Below are positions 34,483 through 43,106 of a DNA stretch of 64,000 bases, in pieces. A program made the position numbers and the translations under genes. The notes under the pieces were generated by a model, which searched no databases, was not told where the DNA came from, and worked only from the letters and a program-made list of their open reading frames with translations. Location of the stretch: NCBI RefSeq assembly GCF_000954115.1, contig NZ_CP010797.1:2108001-2172000 (forward strand), in the 5' to 3' direction. Position 1 is the stretch's first letter. Each line of letters opens with the position of its first letter. The DNA comes from Rhodococcus sp. B7740. Lineage in GTDB: Bacteria > Actinomycetota > Actinomycetes > Mycobacteriales > Mycobacteriaceae.

Positions 34483-35436
34483 ATGAGCACATCCACGTTG
34501 ATCGCGCAGTTGCGTATTGCACTGCAGTTGACGAACACCGAAGTCCAGATCGCGGAAACTCGCGTCGTTCAGGCGCGCACCGAGGCGGTACGCAGGGAGT
34601 TGACTCAGAACGCCGCGAACGGCCGTGAGCGCGCGGCAGCCATCGAAGAAGCAATCCGCGGACTCGGCGGACTGCCCGAACTGGTCGCACCGTTCCTGGG
34701 GCGCACACTCGCCGCCGTCAAGACGGTCGCGGAGCAGGCGCAGCCGTTCGACGAGGCCCTGCTGGGCGATCTCGCACTCGAGCAGCAGCTGCTGGGCCGC
34801 GCCAAGTACATCAAGGCACTGGCCACGGCAGCGAACGAGCCCACCGTCGTCGCGTTGGCGACCCGGCTGGCCACAGCGCACAGCGCAACGGTGGAGTGGC
34901 TCGAAACCGTGCTCGCCGAAGACGCACTCGGCGGACCCGCAGCGCTGCGCCGCACTCCGTTCCAGGCCGCCACGGGCACCGCAGTCAAGATCGTCAATGC
35001 TCCGGCAACCTGGTCGGCACGCGGTCTCGACCGCGCACTGGACGCAGCCCGAGCCACCCCGGATCGCCTCGCCGCTCTGCTGGGCCGCGGAGCTCACGCC
35101 GGTGACGTGGCAGTCAAGACGCTGACGGCGAGCCGCGATGCAGCACTCGAGGCAGCCGAGGACGTCACTCGTAGCGAGGGAGTCGACACCGTCGCCGACG
35201 CGATCCACACCGCACGGTCGGCCAGCGGAACCCTGGACGCCGACGAGCTGCCGATCGCGGACTACGACGACCTGAACGTCTCGGACGCCGTTGCCGCCAT
35301 CAAGGACCTTACGAACCCGACCGACGTTCGCACCGTCGTGGCGTACGAAGAGGCACACAAGAACCGCCACGGAGTCGTGTCCGCAGGACAGACGCGCGTG
35401 GCAGCAATCGCCAAGGATGTCATCTCGATCGACTGA
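34483..35436 (+). CDS. Ferritin-like domain stress protein
   Basis: A 317-residue helical protein. The N-terminal 140 residues form a ferritin-like four-helix pattern (LRIALQLTNTEVQIAETR, EQQLLGRAKYIKALA, ATRLATAHSATVEWLE), and the remainder is an alanine-rich helical tail. Classic diiron ligands are not all present, so iron oxidation is doubtful. AGGGGAG precedes the ATG. A SigB/SigF-like promoter upstream points to general-stress expression. A strong terminator follows. Confidence 0.72.
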   Translation: MSTSTLIAQLRIALQLTNTEVQIAETRVVQARTEAVRRELTQNAANGRERAAAIEEAIRGLGGLPELVAPFLGRTLAAVKTVAEQAQPFDEALLGDLALEQQLLGRAKYIKALATAANEPTVVALATRLATAHSATVEWLETVLAEDALGGPAALRRTPFQAATGTAVKIVNAPATWSARGLDRALDAARATPDRLAALLGRGAHAGDVAVKTLTASRDAALEAAEDVTRSEGVDTVADAIHTARSASGTLDADELPIADYDDLNVSDAVAAIKDLTNPTDVRTVVAYEEAHKNRHGVVSAGQTRVAAIAKDVISID

Positions 35437-35443
35437 CCTTCTG

Positions 35444-35491
35444 CGAATACCGATGCGGCCCGTGAACTTCCGGGCCGCATCGCTGTATTCG
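35444..35491. terminator. Extended hairpin terminator
   Basis: CGATGCGGCCCG (35451-35462) pairs perfectly with 35471-35482 over 12 bp. A further outer stem, CGAATAC (35444-35450) with GTATTCG (35485-35491), follows after a 2-nt bulge. It lies between the convergent ferritin-like and alcohol dehydrogenase genes. Confidence 0.8.
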
Positions 35492-35501
35492 AAGCAACCC
35501 G

Positions 35502-36683
35502 CTAGGGCTCGAGCAACACCTTGATGGCACCGTCCTGCTTCTTCTGGAAGATCTCGTATGCGTGCGGGGCTTCGTCGAGCGAAAGCTCATGCGTGGCAAA
35601 CGAATCGACACCGAGCGGGTCGTCGTCGCCGAGCAGCGGCATGATGTCGTCCACCCACCTCTTGACGTTCGCCTGGCCCATGCGGAGCTGAATCTGCTTG
35701 TCGAACATGGTCATCAGCGGCAGCGGATCGGCCATACCGCCGTACACACCGATGATCGAGATGGTTCCGCCGCGTCGAACGATGTCGATCGCAGAGTACA
35801 GCGCGCCCAGTCGATCGACACCGGCCTTCTGCATCATCGGCGCAGCAACGGCATCGGGGAGCATGCCGACGATCTGCTGAGCGAGTTTGCCGACCGGAGA
35901 TCCGTGCGCCTCCATGCCCACCGCATCGATGACGGAATCGGTACCCCTGCCGTCGGTCATCTCACGAATGACGTCGCCGACGCCACCGCTGTGCTCGGCC
36001 AGGTTCACCGTCTCGATGCCCCGTGCCGCGGCGCGGGCGAGGCGCTCGGGGACCAGGTCGACGGCGATCACGCGTGCGCCCTTGTGCTGCGCGATGCGTG
36101 CTGCCATGTCGCCGATGGGCCCGAGACCGAGAACCGTCACCGATCCCCCGTCGGGAATCGCCGCGTACTCGACCGACTGCCAAGCGGTGGGCAGTACGTC
36201 GGAGAGGTATACGAATCGCGAATCCGGCGGTCCCTCCGGCACCTTGATGTGCGTGAACTGCGCCTGCGGCACGCGGAGGTACTCGGCCTGCCCACCGGGG
36301 ACCTGACCGTAGAGCTTGGAGAAGCCGAACAGTGCCGCGCCCATTCCCTGTTCGCGAACCTGTGTGGTCTCGCACTGGGTGTACAGGCTCGAATTGCACA
36401 TGTAGCAGTGTCCGCACGAGATCTGGAACGGAATGACCACTCGGTCTCCGACTGCCAGATCGCCTGTCTGCGAGCCGACTTCCTCGACGATGCCCATCGG
36501 CTCGTGCCCCAGAACGTCACCTTCGTCCATGAAGGCTCCGAGCGTTTCGTACAGATGTAGGTCCGAGCCGCAAATGTTGGTGGTCGTGATCTTCACGATC
36601 GCGTCCGTCGGAAGTTCTATCCGCGGATCGGGAACGGTGTCGACGCTGACTTTTCTCTTGCCCTGCCAGGTCACTGCGCGCAT
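35502..36683 (-). CDS. Zinc-dependent alcohol/formaldehyde-type dehydrogenase
   Basis: A 393-residue medium-chain dehydrogenase. The catalytic zinc site is CGSDLHLYE and GHEPMGIVEEVG (about 36-75); four cysteines of the structural zinc occur in CGHCYMCNSSLYTQC. A Rossmann GLGPIGDMAA motif follows near 180-190. The long insertion before the C-terminus resembles glutathione-independent formaldehyde dehydrogenases and related enzymes. ATG 36683 begins the conserved MRAVTWQG. Substrate is uncertain; it is divergent from the diiron protein gene. Confidence 0.83.
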   Translation of the reverse strand: MRAVTWQGKRKVSVDTVPDPRIELPTDAIVKITTTNICGSDLHLYETLGAFMDEGDVLGHEPMGIVEEVGSQTGDLAVGDRVVIPFQISCGHCYMCNSSLYTQCETTQVREQGMGAALFGFSKLYGQVPGGQAEYLRVPQAQFTHIKVPEGPPDSRFVYLSDVLPTAWQSVEYAAIPDGGSVTVLGLGPIGDMAARIAQHKGARVIAVDLVPERLARAAARGIETVNLAEHSGGVGDVIREMTDGRGTDSVIDAVGMEAHGSPVGKLAQQIVGMLPDAVAAPMMQKAGVDRLGALYSAIDIVRRGGTISIIGVYGGMADPLPLMTMFDKQIQLRMGQANVKRWVDDIMPLLGDDDPLGVDSFATHELSLDEAPHAYEIFQKKQDGAIKVLLEP

Positions 36684-36741
36684 GACGTCCTTCCATCGAA
36701 GCGACTTCGAAGTTCGATGTCGCTGCACTGCGCATTGCCTG

Positions 36742-36757
36742 TTGTGACAGGTCACAA
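36742..36757. promoter_or_regulatory. TTGTGAC-AG-GTCACAA palindrome
   Basis: Seven-bp perfect arms with a 2-nt centre lie between the divergent dehydrogenase (36683) and diiron protein (36809). It is a likely operator. It is not a Crp/GlxR box, which needs a 6-nt centre between TGTGA and TCACA; here the centre is 4 nt. Confidence 0.45.
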
Positions 36758-36774
36758 ACACATATGCCTGCAGT

Positions 36775-36800
36775 GGTTGGTACTGCCCGACAGCGGGTAG
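36775..36800 (+). promoter_or_regulatory. Possible SigB/SigF-type promoter, leaderless start
   Basis: GGTT (36775-36778) and GGGTAG (36795-36800) are 16 bp apart. Transcription would start about 36807, next to ATG 36809, so the mRNA may be leaderless, in keeping with the poor ribosome-binding site. Tentative. Confidence 0.35.
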
Positions 36801-36808
36801 CCACCACT

Positions 36809-37816
36809 ATGACCGCGTTGTTCTCAGTCGATCCGTCCACCGCTCGATCTCCCGCCCTACCCACCCCCTGCGGGCCGATCTCGGAAGCCGTCACCCGGTC
36901 GCTGGCTGCGGGTGTGCCGACCGGAACCCCGGTGATGCCCGATCCGATCGAGGCCGATCCCACGTCCCGAGACGTGCAACTCGCGCTTCTGATCTGCTAC
37001 GAACTGCACTACCGCGGGTTCGAGGGCGTGGACGACGCCTGGGAGTGGGACCCCGAGCTCCTCCGCCTACGAGGAGGGCTGGAATCCGCTTTTCTGCGAT
37101 ACGTGCGAGAGAACGTGGAACCCGGCACCGACGCAGTCGCGGAGATGGACGCGCTGTCGATCGAAGCGACCTCGGGGAGCGGCCCCTCGTGGTTCCTTCG
37201 CGACGAAGGTTCGTGGGAGCAGATGCGCGAGTACTTCGTGCATCGGTCCGTCTACCACCTCAAGGAAGCCGACCCGCACGCGTGGGCCATCCCCCGTCTT
37301 ACGGGCCAGACCAAGGCCTCCTACGTCGCGGTCGAATTCGACGAGTACGGCGGCGGCAAGGGCGACCGCCTGCACCAGCATCTGTGGGCCGAATCGATGG
37401 TGGCGGCCGATCTCGATCCGACGTATCTCGGTTATGTCGATCGCGTCCCGGCACAGACACTGGCCTGGGTCAATCTCATGTCGTTGTTCGGTTTGCATCG
37501 AGGGCTGCGCGGTGCCACCGTGGGCCACTTGGCGGCAACCGAGATCACGTCGTCGCCCGGCTCGCAGCGCTACGTGCAGGGACTGCGGAGGCTCGATGCA
37601 CCGTCGGCATGCATCGCGTTCTACGCCGAGCACGTCGAGGCGGACGCCGTGCACGAGCAGGTGCTACGTCACGATGTGGTCGGCACTCTTCTTCGCCACG
37701 AGCCCGAACTCGAAGCAGATGTGGTGTTCGGAATGCGCGCACTGGATTTCGTCGAGAACGAACTCGCCGACCACGTGATGCGACGATGGTCGGCCGGTCA
37801 GTCCTCGCTGGACTGA
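36809..37816 (+). CDS. Iron-containing redox enzyme family protein (heme-oxygenase-like diiron fold)
   Basis: A 335-residue protein. Conserved blocks are YHLKEADPHAWAIPRL (about 149-164), VEFDEYGGGKGDRLHQHLW (split over two helices, Glu176 and His189 region) and FYAEHVEADAVHEQVLRHD (His275, Glu277, Asp279, His282), the acidic/histidine pattern of heme-oxygenase-like diiron oxidases (HDO). The family includes N-oxygenases and C-C lyases, so the reaction cannot be given. The stop region overlaps the convergent CDGSH gene by 19 nt. No good Shine-Dalgarno. Confidence 0.78.
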   Translation: MTALFSVDPSTARSPALPTPCGPISEAVTRSLAAGVPTGTPVMPDPIEADPTSRDVQLALLICYELHYRGFEGVDDAWEWDPELLRLRGGLESAFLRYVRENVEPGTDAVAEMDALSIEATSGSGPSWFLRDEGSWEQMREYFVHRSVYHLKEADPHAWAIPRLTGQTKASYVAVEFDEYGGGKGDRLHQHLWAESMVAADLDPTYLGYVDRVPAQTLAWVNLMSLFGLHRGLRGATVGHLAATEITSSPGSQRYVQGLRRLDAPSACIAFYAEHVEADAVHEQVLRHDVVGTLLRHEPELEADVVFGMRALDFVENELADHVMRRWSAGQSSLD

Positions 37817-38025
37817 GAGGGTCGCCTCTTCGCGCGGTGGCTCGTGTCGCACAGCGGATAGCTCTTGCTCCGCTTGCACGTGCACACCGCAACGACGAAG
37901 CGGTCCGACTCCACTTTCGTGCCGTCGTCGAGTTCGATGTTCACCGGTCCGTCGATCAGCATCGGGCCACCACGAACGATTCTCACCGTCGTCCGCGTGC
38001 CGGCCGAGTCATCGCTTGTCGCCAC
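37798..38025 (-). CDS. CDGSH-type iron-sulfur protein
   Basis: A 75-residue protein with one CDGSH site: Cys48, Cys50, Cys59 and His63 in CTCKRSKSYPLCDTSH, ligating a [2Fe-2S] cluster (3 Cys, 1 His). These act in electron or cluster transfer. GTG 38025 is used; GGTGG lies upstream. It overlaps the upstream methyltransferase by 17 nt, so both are co-translated, and overlaps the convergent diiron gene. It may donate electrons to that enzyme. Confidence 0.82.
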   Translation of the reverse strand: MATSDDSAGTRTTVRIVRGGPMLIDGPVNIELDDGTKVESDRFVVAVCTCKRSKSYPLCDTSHRAKRRPSQSSED

Positions 38026-38695
38026 GAATCACCACCAACTCCTCCGTTCGACGCCCCGGAGCCAACAGACCGCGGGCTTCGAGCCACTCGGCACGGCGGT
38101 GCATCACCGGGCCGAAATCGATGGATTGCCTGCTCTCTTCGACGACCGAGAATCCGTTGTCCGCGAGCATGTCGACGGTGCGTCGCGGCCCGGAGAACTC
38201 GGAATGTACGACCAGCAGTATCCCACCCGGAACCAACAGCGAGGCGGCTGCCAGACACAGCGGGTCGAGCACCATGCGGCCGTCCTCGCCTGCGTCCCAG
38301 GCCCGGTGAAGCCCCATTCCGGTCGGCTCTACCTCGGACGGAACGTACGGAGGATTGCACAGCACGACGTCGAACGATTCGAGTGCGTCCGCCTCGGCAA
38401 GGGAACCCAACCTGACGTCCACCTCGACGCCCACCGAGCGCGCGTTGCGCTGCGCGCAGTCGACGGCCCGTGCGGAAATGTCGAACGCGACGACCTCACG
38501 GGCACCCAACAGTGCGGCGGTGATGGCCACGGCACCGCTGCCGGTGCACATGTCGAGCACTCGCGCACCGGGAACGATGCCCGTCGTGGCGGCGATGTCG
38601 CACAGCAGTAGCGAATCCTCCTGCGGTTCGTACACTCCGGGATCGGCGTGCACGGCCGCCAGGGTTCTGGCGGATTCGGTTTCGGCTGTCGTCAT
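38009..38695 (-). CDS. HemK/PrmC-like class I SAM methyltransferase
   Basis: A 228-residue methyltransferase. The SAM-binding loop DMCTGSGAVAITA spans 48-60, and NPPY (114-117) is the signature of N5-glutamine or amino-methylating HemK-like enzymes. The N-terminal PrmC helical domain is missing, so it resembles the short HemK2/Mtq2 type more than PrmC. GGGAGG lies before ATG 38695. It is co-transcribed with the CDGSH protein. Substrate unknown. Confidence 0.8.
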   Translation of the reverse strand: MTTAETESARTLAAVHADPGVYEPQEDSLLLCDIAATTGIVPGARVLDMCTGSGAVAITAALLGAREVVAFDISARAVDCAQRNARSVGVEVDVRLGSLAEADALESFDVVLCNPPYVPSEVEPTGMGLHRAWDAGEDGRMVLDPLCLAAASLLVPGGILLVVHSEFSGPRRTVDMLADNGFSVVEESRQSIDFGPVMHRRAEWLEARGLLAPGRRTEELVVIRGDKR

Positions 38696-38897
38696 CGGCG
38701 TGCCTCCCACAGAGTAGCGATCGAAGTCGTATTCCCGTGAGACTCGCAGTCAAACCCGTTGGTGTTTCGATGCTTACGATCCGGCCTCCCGGGGTAGTCC
38801 TGTCGAGCGTGGTTGAGGAGTAGCCCGCCGTCCCCGAATGTCGACTGTCGATTTCTCACGTGCACCCGGTGGGGAGTTCGGCTGCACAGGAGTGTCC

Positions 38898-39320
38898 ATG
38901 ATCGTCGTACCGTCCATTACGCCACGCCTCGCGGAGGTCGTTCCGTCGTTGTCCGAGTCGTCGAGTTTCGAACCCGAGATGACGCTGTCGGTGAACGAGA
39001 GCGCGGGTGCCGACATCATCGTGCGAGTGATCGGAACGATCGGTGACGCGGACGTCCCCGTTCTCGCCGAAACACTCGGCGAGGCCGCCGAACGCGGACG
39101 CACGTTGATCCTCGATCTGTCCTCGGTGGCAGGCGTCGCCACAGGCGTCCGCTCCGTGCTCGACGCCACCTCCATCCGACTCGGACGATGGAATCAGAAA
39201 CTGGCAGTGGTGCTTTCACCAGATCTGCAGCAGTCCGTCATCGGTCTAGTACCGGAGCGAGTCGACGTTCGTCGCTCGACGACCGAGTCCGTGGCGGCAC
39301 CGGCAGCAGACACCAGGTGA
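38898..39320 (+). CDS. STAS-domain protein (anti-sigma-factor antagonist-like)
   Basis: A 140-residue protein whose core (about 30-125) follows the STAS fold: VRVIGTIGDADVPVLAETLGEAAERG, then LILDLSSVAGVATGVRSVL. The phospho-site position in LSSVAGVAT is not the typical DxS, so regulation by phosphorylation is unclear. ATG 38898 has AGGAG 6-7 nt upstream; ATG 38838 is a longer alternative without such a site. It precedes an SQR-like gene by 47 nt on the same strand. Confidence 0.7.
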   Translation: MIVVPSITPRLAEVVPSLSESSSFEPEMTLSVNESAGADIIVRVIGTIGDADVPVLAETLGEAAERGRTLILDLSSVAGVATGVRSVLDATSIRLGRWNQKLAVVLSPDLQQSVIGLVPERVDVRRSTTESVAAPAADTR

Positions 39321-39367
39321 TCCGTTCGGCGACGGTATGGCCTGCGGATTCGCGAGAGGTGTCGTAA

Positions 39368-40567
39368 GTGACCACCCCGAGCAAGACCTACGACGTGCTC
39401 GTCGTCGGCGGAGGCAACGCAGGCATCAGCGCGGCTGCGCGACTGCTGAAGAAGGGCATCTCCGACGTCGCTGTCATCGAGCCCGAGCACGTGCACACGT
39501 ACCGTCCACTGCTGTCCTACGTGGGCTCCGGTCAGGCAGCGCTGACCGAGGCGGAACGCACACAGCGTTCGGTGATTCCGACCGGATGTATCTGGCTGGA
39601 AGACTCGGTGACAGCGATCGATCCGGTGAACCGTCTGGTGCGATGCACGTCCGGCAGGGCGTACGGCTATCGAGACCTCGTACTCGGCCAGGGTCTCGTG
39701 GTGGATACCGACGCCTTGCCCGGAGTACACGCGGCACTCGAATCCCCCGGTGTTGCAAGCAATTACCTCGACCGAGCAGAAGCCACCTGGCAACTGACAC
39801 GGGATCTCCCCGTCGGCAGCAGTGCTGTGTTCACAGTGCCCCGCCCACCGGTGGGCTGTACCGGCACCACGCTCAAGCCGTTGTTTCTCGCAGCGGACCA
39901 CTGGATCCGCAGCGGGCGCCTGCCAGGAATCGACATCACACTGGTGGTGGATCGACATCGAATGTTGGGCAATCCCGAGCTCGACGCCATCGTCGTCGGG
40001 CGACTACGCGAGCTCGGCGTGCGAATACTCCCCCGCACCGCAGTGACGGCTCTGCATCCGGAGACCGGACACATCACCGTCACGGACCACGACGGCGTCG
40101 ACGATCGCATCCGCTACGACATGCTGCACCTCGTACCGCCGTTCCGCGGTCCGACGTGGCTGGAGGAGTCGAACCTGACCGGATCTGCGGCGCACGGTGT
40201 CGTCGACATCGACGGTCGGACTCTGCGCCACCGGGTGTATCCGGAGGTCTGGGCCGCGGGTGACGGAGCAGCCATCGACACCGACTCCTCGGGTGGCGCA
40301 CTGCGCAAACAGATCTCGATTCTCGTCGACAATCTGATCGCAGCGCGTAGCGGGAAACCGTTGTCGGAGTACGACGGCTACACCGTTGCCCCCATCGCCG
40401 TCGGCGCACACAGCTTGATCGCCGCCGAGTTCGACCGCACCGGAACCCTGACGCCGTCGTTGCCGTCGTTCCTCGATTCGCTGAAACCCAGGCGCTCCGC
40501 CTGGGCCTTCGACCGATACGGCCTACCGCTGTCCTACTGGAACATGATTCTCGCCGGCCGACTCTGA
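39368..40567 (+). CDS. Sulfide:quinone-reductase-like FAD flavoprotein lacking one redox cysteine
   Basis: A 399-residue pyridine-nucleotide disulfide oxidoreductase-type protein. The FAD loop VVGGGNAGISAAARL lies at 12-26, HTYRPLLSYVGSG at 43-55, and the SQR block PVGCTGTTLKPLFLAADHW has Cys164. The matching second cysteine of SQR (YTSCP) is replaced: YTVAP with Ala341. AAGDGAA (296-302) binds FAD. It may bind quinone and oxidise another substrate. GTG 39368 has AGAGGTG upstream. It overlaps the convergent glutaminase gene by 45 nt. Confidence 0.78.
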   Translation: MTTPSKTYDVLVVGGGNAGISAAARLLKKGISDVAVIEPEHVHTYRPLLSYVGSGQAALTEAERTQRSVIPTGCIWLEDSVTAIDPVNRLVRCTSGRAYGYRDLVLGQGLVVDTDALPGVHAALESPGVASNYLDRAEATWQLTRDLPVGSSAVFTVPRPPVGCTGTTLKPLFLAADHWIRSGRLPGIDITLVVDRHRMLGNPELDAIVVGRLRELGVRILPRTAVTALHPETGHITVTDHDGVDDRIRYDMLHLVPPFRGPTWLEESNLTGSAAHGVVDIDGRTLRHRVYPEVWAAGDGAAIDTDSSGGALRKQISILVDNLIAARSGKPLSEYDGYTVAPIAVGAHSLIAAEFDRTGTLTPSLPSFLDSLKPRRSAWAFDRYGLPLSYWNMILAGRL

Positions 40568-41770
40568 CCGGTCGGGCGACTCCATGAACCCGTCGGGGTC
40601 GTGAGCGACGACCCGATGTCCGTCGTCGTCCAGGGCGCGAAACGCATCGCGCAGGAGCCGTCGAGCCGCGCCGTCCATGGCACGTACCTCACTGAAATCA
40701 ACTGTAGTACAGGTGCTTTCGCCGAAACCGTCGGCCAACCGAGCAATGACCGCCTCTGCACCCGCGAACCGAAGATCGCCCTGCAGTTCCACGGTGGTCA
40801 CGCCGTCCGCCTCGGTCACGCTGCGGATGGCCGATTCACCGCTGGGCGCGACGTGCATCATGTGCAGGCCCAGATCGCGCGAGAGTCTCTCGAACACCGC
40901 CACCCCGCGCACACTGTTGCCGTGCTCGTTCAGTCTGGGTGAGACGACGGCAATACCCACCTGACCCGGCAACACTCCGATGATCGCCCCGGCCACTCCG
41001 CTCTTGGCGGGTATACCCACTGTCGCGAGCCAGCTGCCACTGCCGTCGTACATTCCACAGGTCGCCATGACCGCCAGTACGTGGCGATCGATCGCCGAAT
41101 CGAGTACCTGTTCGCCCGTCCGAGGATCTTTGCCGCCGTTCGCCATCACCGCGGCGATCCGGGCCAGGTCGTTACAGGTCACGGTCACCGCACACTGACG
41201 CGCATAGCCGTCGACGACATCGGCGGGCTCGGCTCCGAGGTGGCCGACCGACTTCAGCAGGTGCGCGATCGCGGTGTTCCGATCGTCGGATTCCAGTTCG
41301 GCCTCGTACACCTGACGGTCGACGGAGAGTTCGCGGCCTGCCATCCTGCTCAGAAGGTCCGACATTCGTCCCGCCCGCTCTTCGCTCCCGTGGCCTCGAA
41401 TCATCGAATGCACCGCCAGCGCACCGGCATTGATCAACGGGTTCCGCGGCCTTCCGGTCTCTGCTTCCAGCGATATCTCGTTGAACGAGTCGCCCGACGG
41501 TTCGACGTCGACGGCCTCGAGCACCGCCTCGATGCCGTTGTCCTCGATGGCGAGCGCATATGCGACCGCTTTGGCTATCGATTGGATCGAGAATTCGGTG
41601 TCGGTATCGCCCGCTCCGTGCAGCGATCCCCCGACGGTGGCGAGTGCGACCGCGAACGTGTCGGGATCCGCCGAGGCCACTACCGGGTTGCCCTCGGTCA
41701 CGGTCCCGCCGTCGAACTCTCGACAGTCCTCCAACACGGATGCGAGATATTCGGGAACAGGCGATCTCAT
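40523..41770 (-). CDS. glsA: Glutaminase A with C-terminal STAS domain
   Basis: A 415-residue fusion. Residues about 10-305 are a glutaminase of the serine beta-lactamase fold: FSIQSIAK with the Ser64-x-x-Lys67 catalytic pair, then NPLINAGALAV and SGVAGAIIGVLPGQVGIAVVSP. It hydrolyses glutamine to glutamate and ammonia. Residues about 315-395 form a STAS-like domain (VELQGDLRFAGAEAVI, VDFSEVRAMDGAARRLL). A related extended glutaminase is known from Micrococcus luteus. It faces the SQR-like gene tail to tail. Confidence 0.87.
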   Translation of the reverse strand: MRSPVPEYLASVLEDCREFDGGTVTEGNPVVASADPDTFAVALATVGGSLHGAGDTDTEFSIQSIAKAVAYALAIEDNGIEAVLEAVDVEPSGDSFNEISLEAETGRPRNPLINAGALAVHSMIRGHGSEERAGRMSDLLSRMAGRELSVDRQVYEAELESDDRNTAIAHLLKSVGHLGAEPADVVDGYARQCAVTVTCNDLARIAAVMANGGKDPRTGEQVLDSAIDRHVLAVMATCGMYDGSGSWLATVGIPAKSGVAGAIIGVLPGQVGIAVVSPRLNEHGNSVRGVAVFERLSRDLGLHMMHVAPSGESAIRSVTEADGVTTVELQGDLRFAGAEAVIARLADGFGESTCTTVDFSEVRAMDGAARRLLRDAFRALDDDGHRVVAHDPDGFMESPDRSESAGENHVPVGQR

Positions 41771-41883
41771 GTGTCCACGCTAGTCCTCGACGAACAGGCC
41801 TTGACATCGCGGCCGTACTGCCGCTTACACTCCTGGTTCCTCAACCGTTGTAGGGCCCCTCCCGCGAAGATCGGATTCCTGAC

Positions 41884-42882
41884 GTGCGATTGCGACGCCT
41901 GATCGCTGCCGACTCGACAGATCGTCTGGCCGTGTACGCACCCGAGTCCGGCGCCTGGGTCGATCTCGATGCCGCAGTGTCGACGCTGGGTGCCGACGAG
42001 GTTCTGCGCCCACTCACCCGCACGGTGCTCGGATTTCTCGACGCCGGCGAACGTGCTCGCGACTCGGCTCGGTCCGTGGTGCAGCGCGCGGTGTCCGAGG
42101 GAGTTGCGGTGATCGACCGACCGGCACCGACACTGCCGGTGGTTCCGGCGTCGCTTCGGTGCTTCCTCGGCTGGGAGGCGCACTGGGATCTGGCTGCGCA
42201 CAACCTGGTTCGCCGTAACCTCCCGAGAGCGGTCCCCTTCATCCGCGGGTTCGAGGCCGTCACACGGTCGACGTTTCCTGCACTCCGTCCGGGACCGGGG
42301 TTCGACGACCATCCGATCTACTACACGGGCAATCACCTCACCGTCGTCGCCGACGAAACTTTGGTCGAGTGGCCGTCCTACAGCCGGGCACTGGATTTCG
42401 AGCTCGAGTTCGGAGCCGTGGTGACCAGGCCCGTTCGCGACGTGTCCGAGCGGGAAGCCACCGCTGCGATCGGTGGATACGTGGTGTTCGACGACATCAG
42501 TGCTCGCGACACCCAGTGGGAGGAGCAGCGCCGCACCCCGTTCGGCCCGGTGGTCAAGACCAAGACCTTCGCCAGCTCCATGGGAGCCGACATCGTCACC
42601 GCCGACGAGGTGTCACCGTATCTGGACTCGTTGACGGCCACCGTGACGGTCGACGACGAAGTGTGGTCGACCACGGGCACCGCAGGCATGCGGTACTCGA
42701 TCGGAGAATCACTCGCGTACGCCAGTCGCGGCGAGAACGTCTACCCCGGTGAGCTGTTGACCTCCGGCACGCTTCCCCGCGGATGCGGCCTGGAGCTCGA
42801 CCGCTGGATAGCCCCGGGCGATCGCGTCGAACTGAGCATCGAACGAATCGGATCGGTTGCCAACACGATCGGTACTCGCTGA
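41884..42882 (+). CDS. Fumarylacetoacetate hydrolase family protein
   Basis: A 332-residue protein. The FAH domain (about 125-325) has YYTGNHLTVVADET, the metal-binding DFELEFGAVV (Glu residues) and GYVVFDDISARDTQWEEQ, and ends with TSGTLPRGCGLEL. Family members hydrolyse C-C bonds in acylpyruvates or decarboxylate; the reaction here is not predictable. GTG 41884 is the start used. It is divergent from glutaminase. A long hairpin downstream separates it from katG. Confidence 0.8.
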   Translation: MRLRRLIAADSTDRLAVYAPESGAWVDLDAAVSTLGADEVLRPLTRTVLGFLDAGERARDSARSVVQRAVSEGVAVIDRPAPTLPVVPASLRCFLGWEAHWDLAAHNLVRRNLPRAVPFIRGFEAVTRSTFPALRPGPGFDDHPIYYTGNHLTVVADETLVEWPSYSRALDFELEFGAVVTRPVRDVSEREATAAIGGYVVFDDISARDTQWEEQRRTPFGPVVKTKTFASSMGADIVTADEVSPYLDSLTATVTVDDEVWSTTGTAGMRYSIGESLAYASRGENVYPGELLTSGTLPRGCGLELDRWIAPGDRVELSIERIGSVANTIGTR

Positions 42883-42886
42883 GGAT

Positions 42887-43021
42887 TCAGCGCTCGATGT
42901 CGGATTTGTCGGTGGAGGCATCCTGGAACATCTCCAGGAACGACCCGAAGCCGGATGCTCCCTTGCGTGATTCGTCCATGTTGTGGTCGACGGCTCCTGC
43001 CGCCCCCTCGTCGTGTGTCAT
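42887..43021 (-). CDS. Possible small acidic protein
   Basis: A 44-residue frame (MTHDEGAAGAVDHNMDESRK at the start) with a GGAAAG site about 9 nt before ATG 43021. It is strongly acidic and has no membrane helix. It lies convergent with the FAH-family gene, 4 nt from its stop. No family known; the coding case rests only on the start signal and codon usage. Confidence 0.4.
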   Translation of the reverse strand: MTHDEGAAGAVDHNMDESRKGASGFGSFLEMFQDASTDKSDIER

Positions 43022-43106
43022 GTCTTGTAGCTTTCCGCTCGCAAATTGCAGCGAGCCGGGGACCGAGGACACGAATCGGCAACGAAAGGTCACGGACCGG
43101 TAACGA

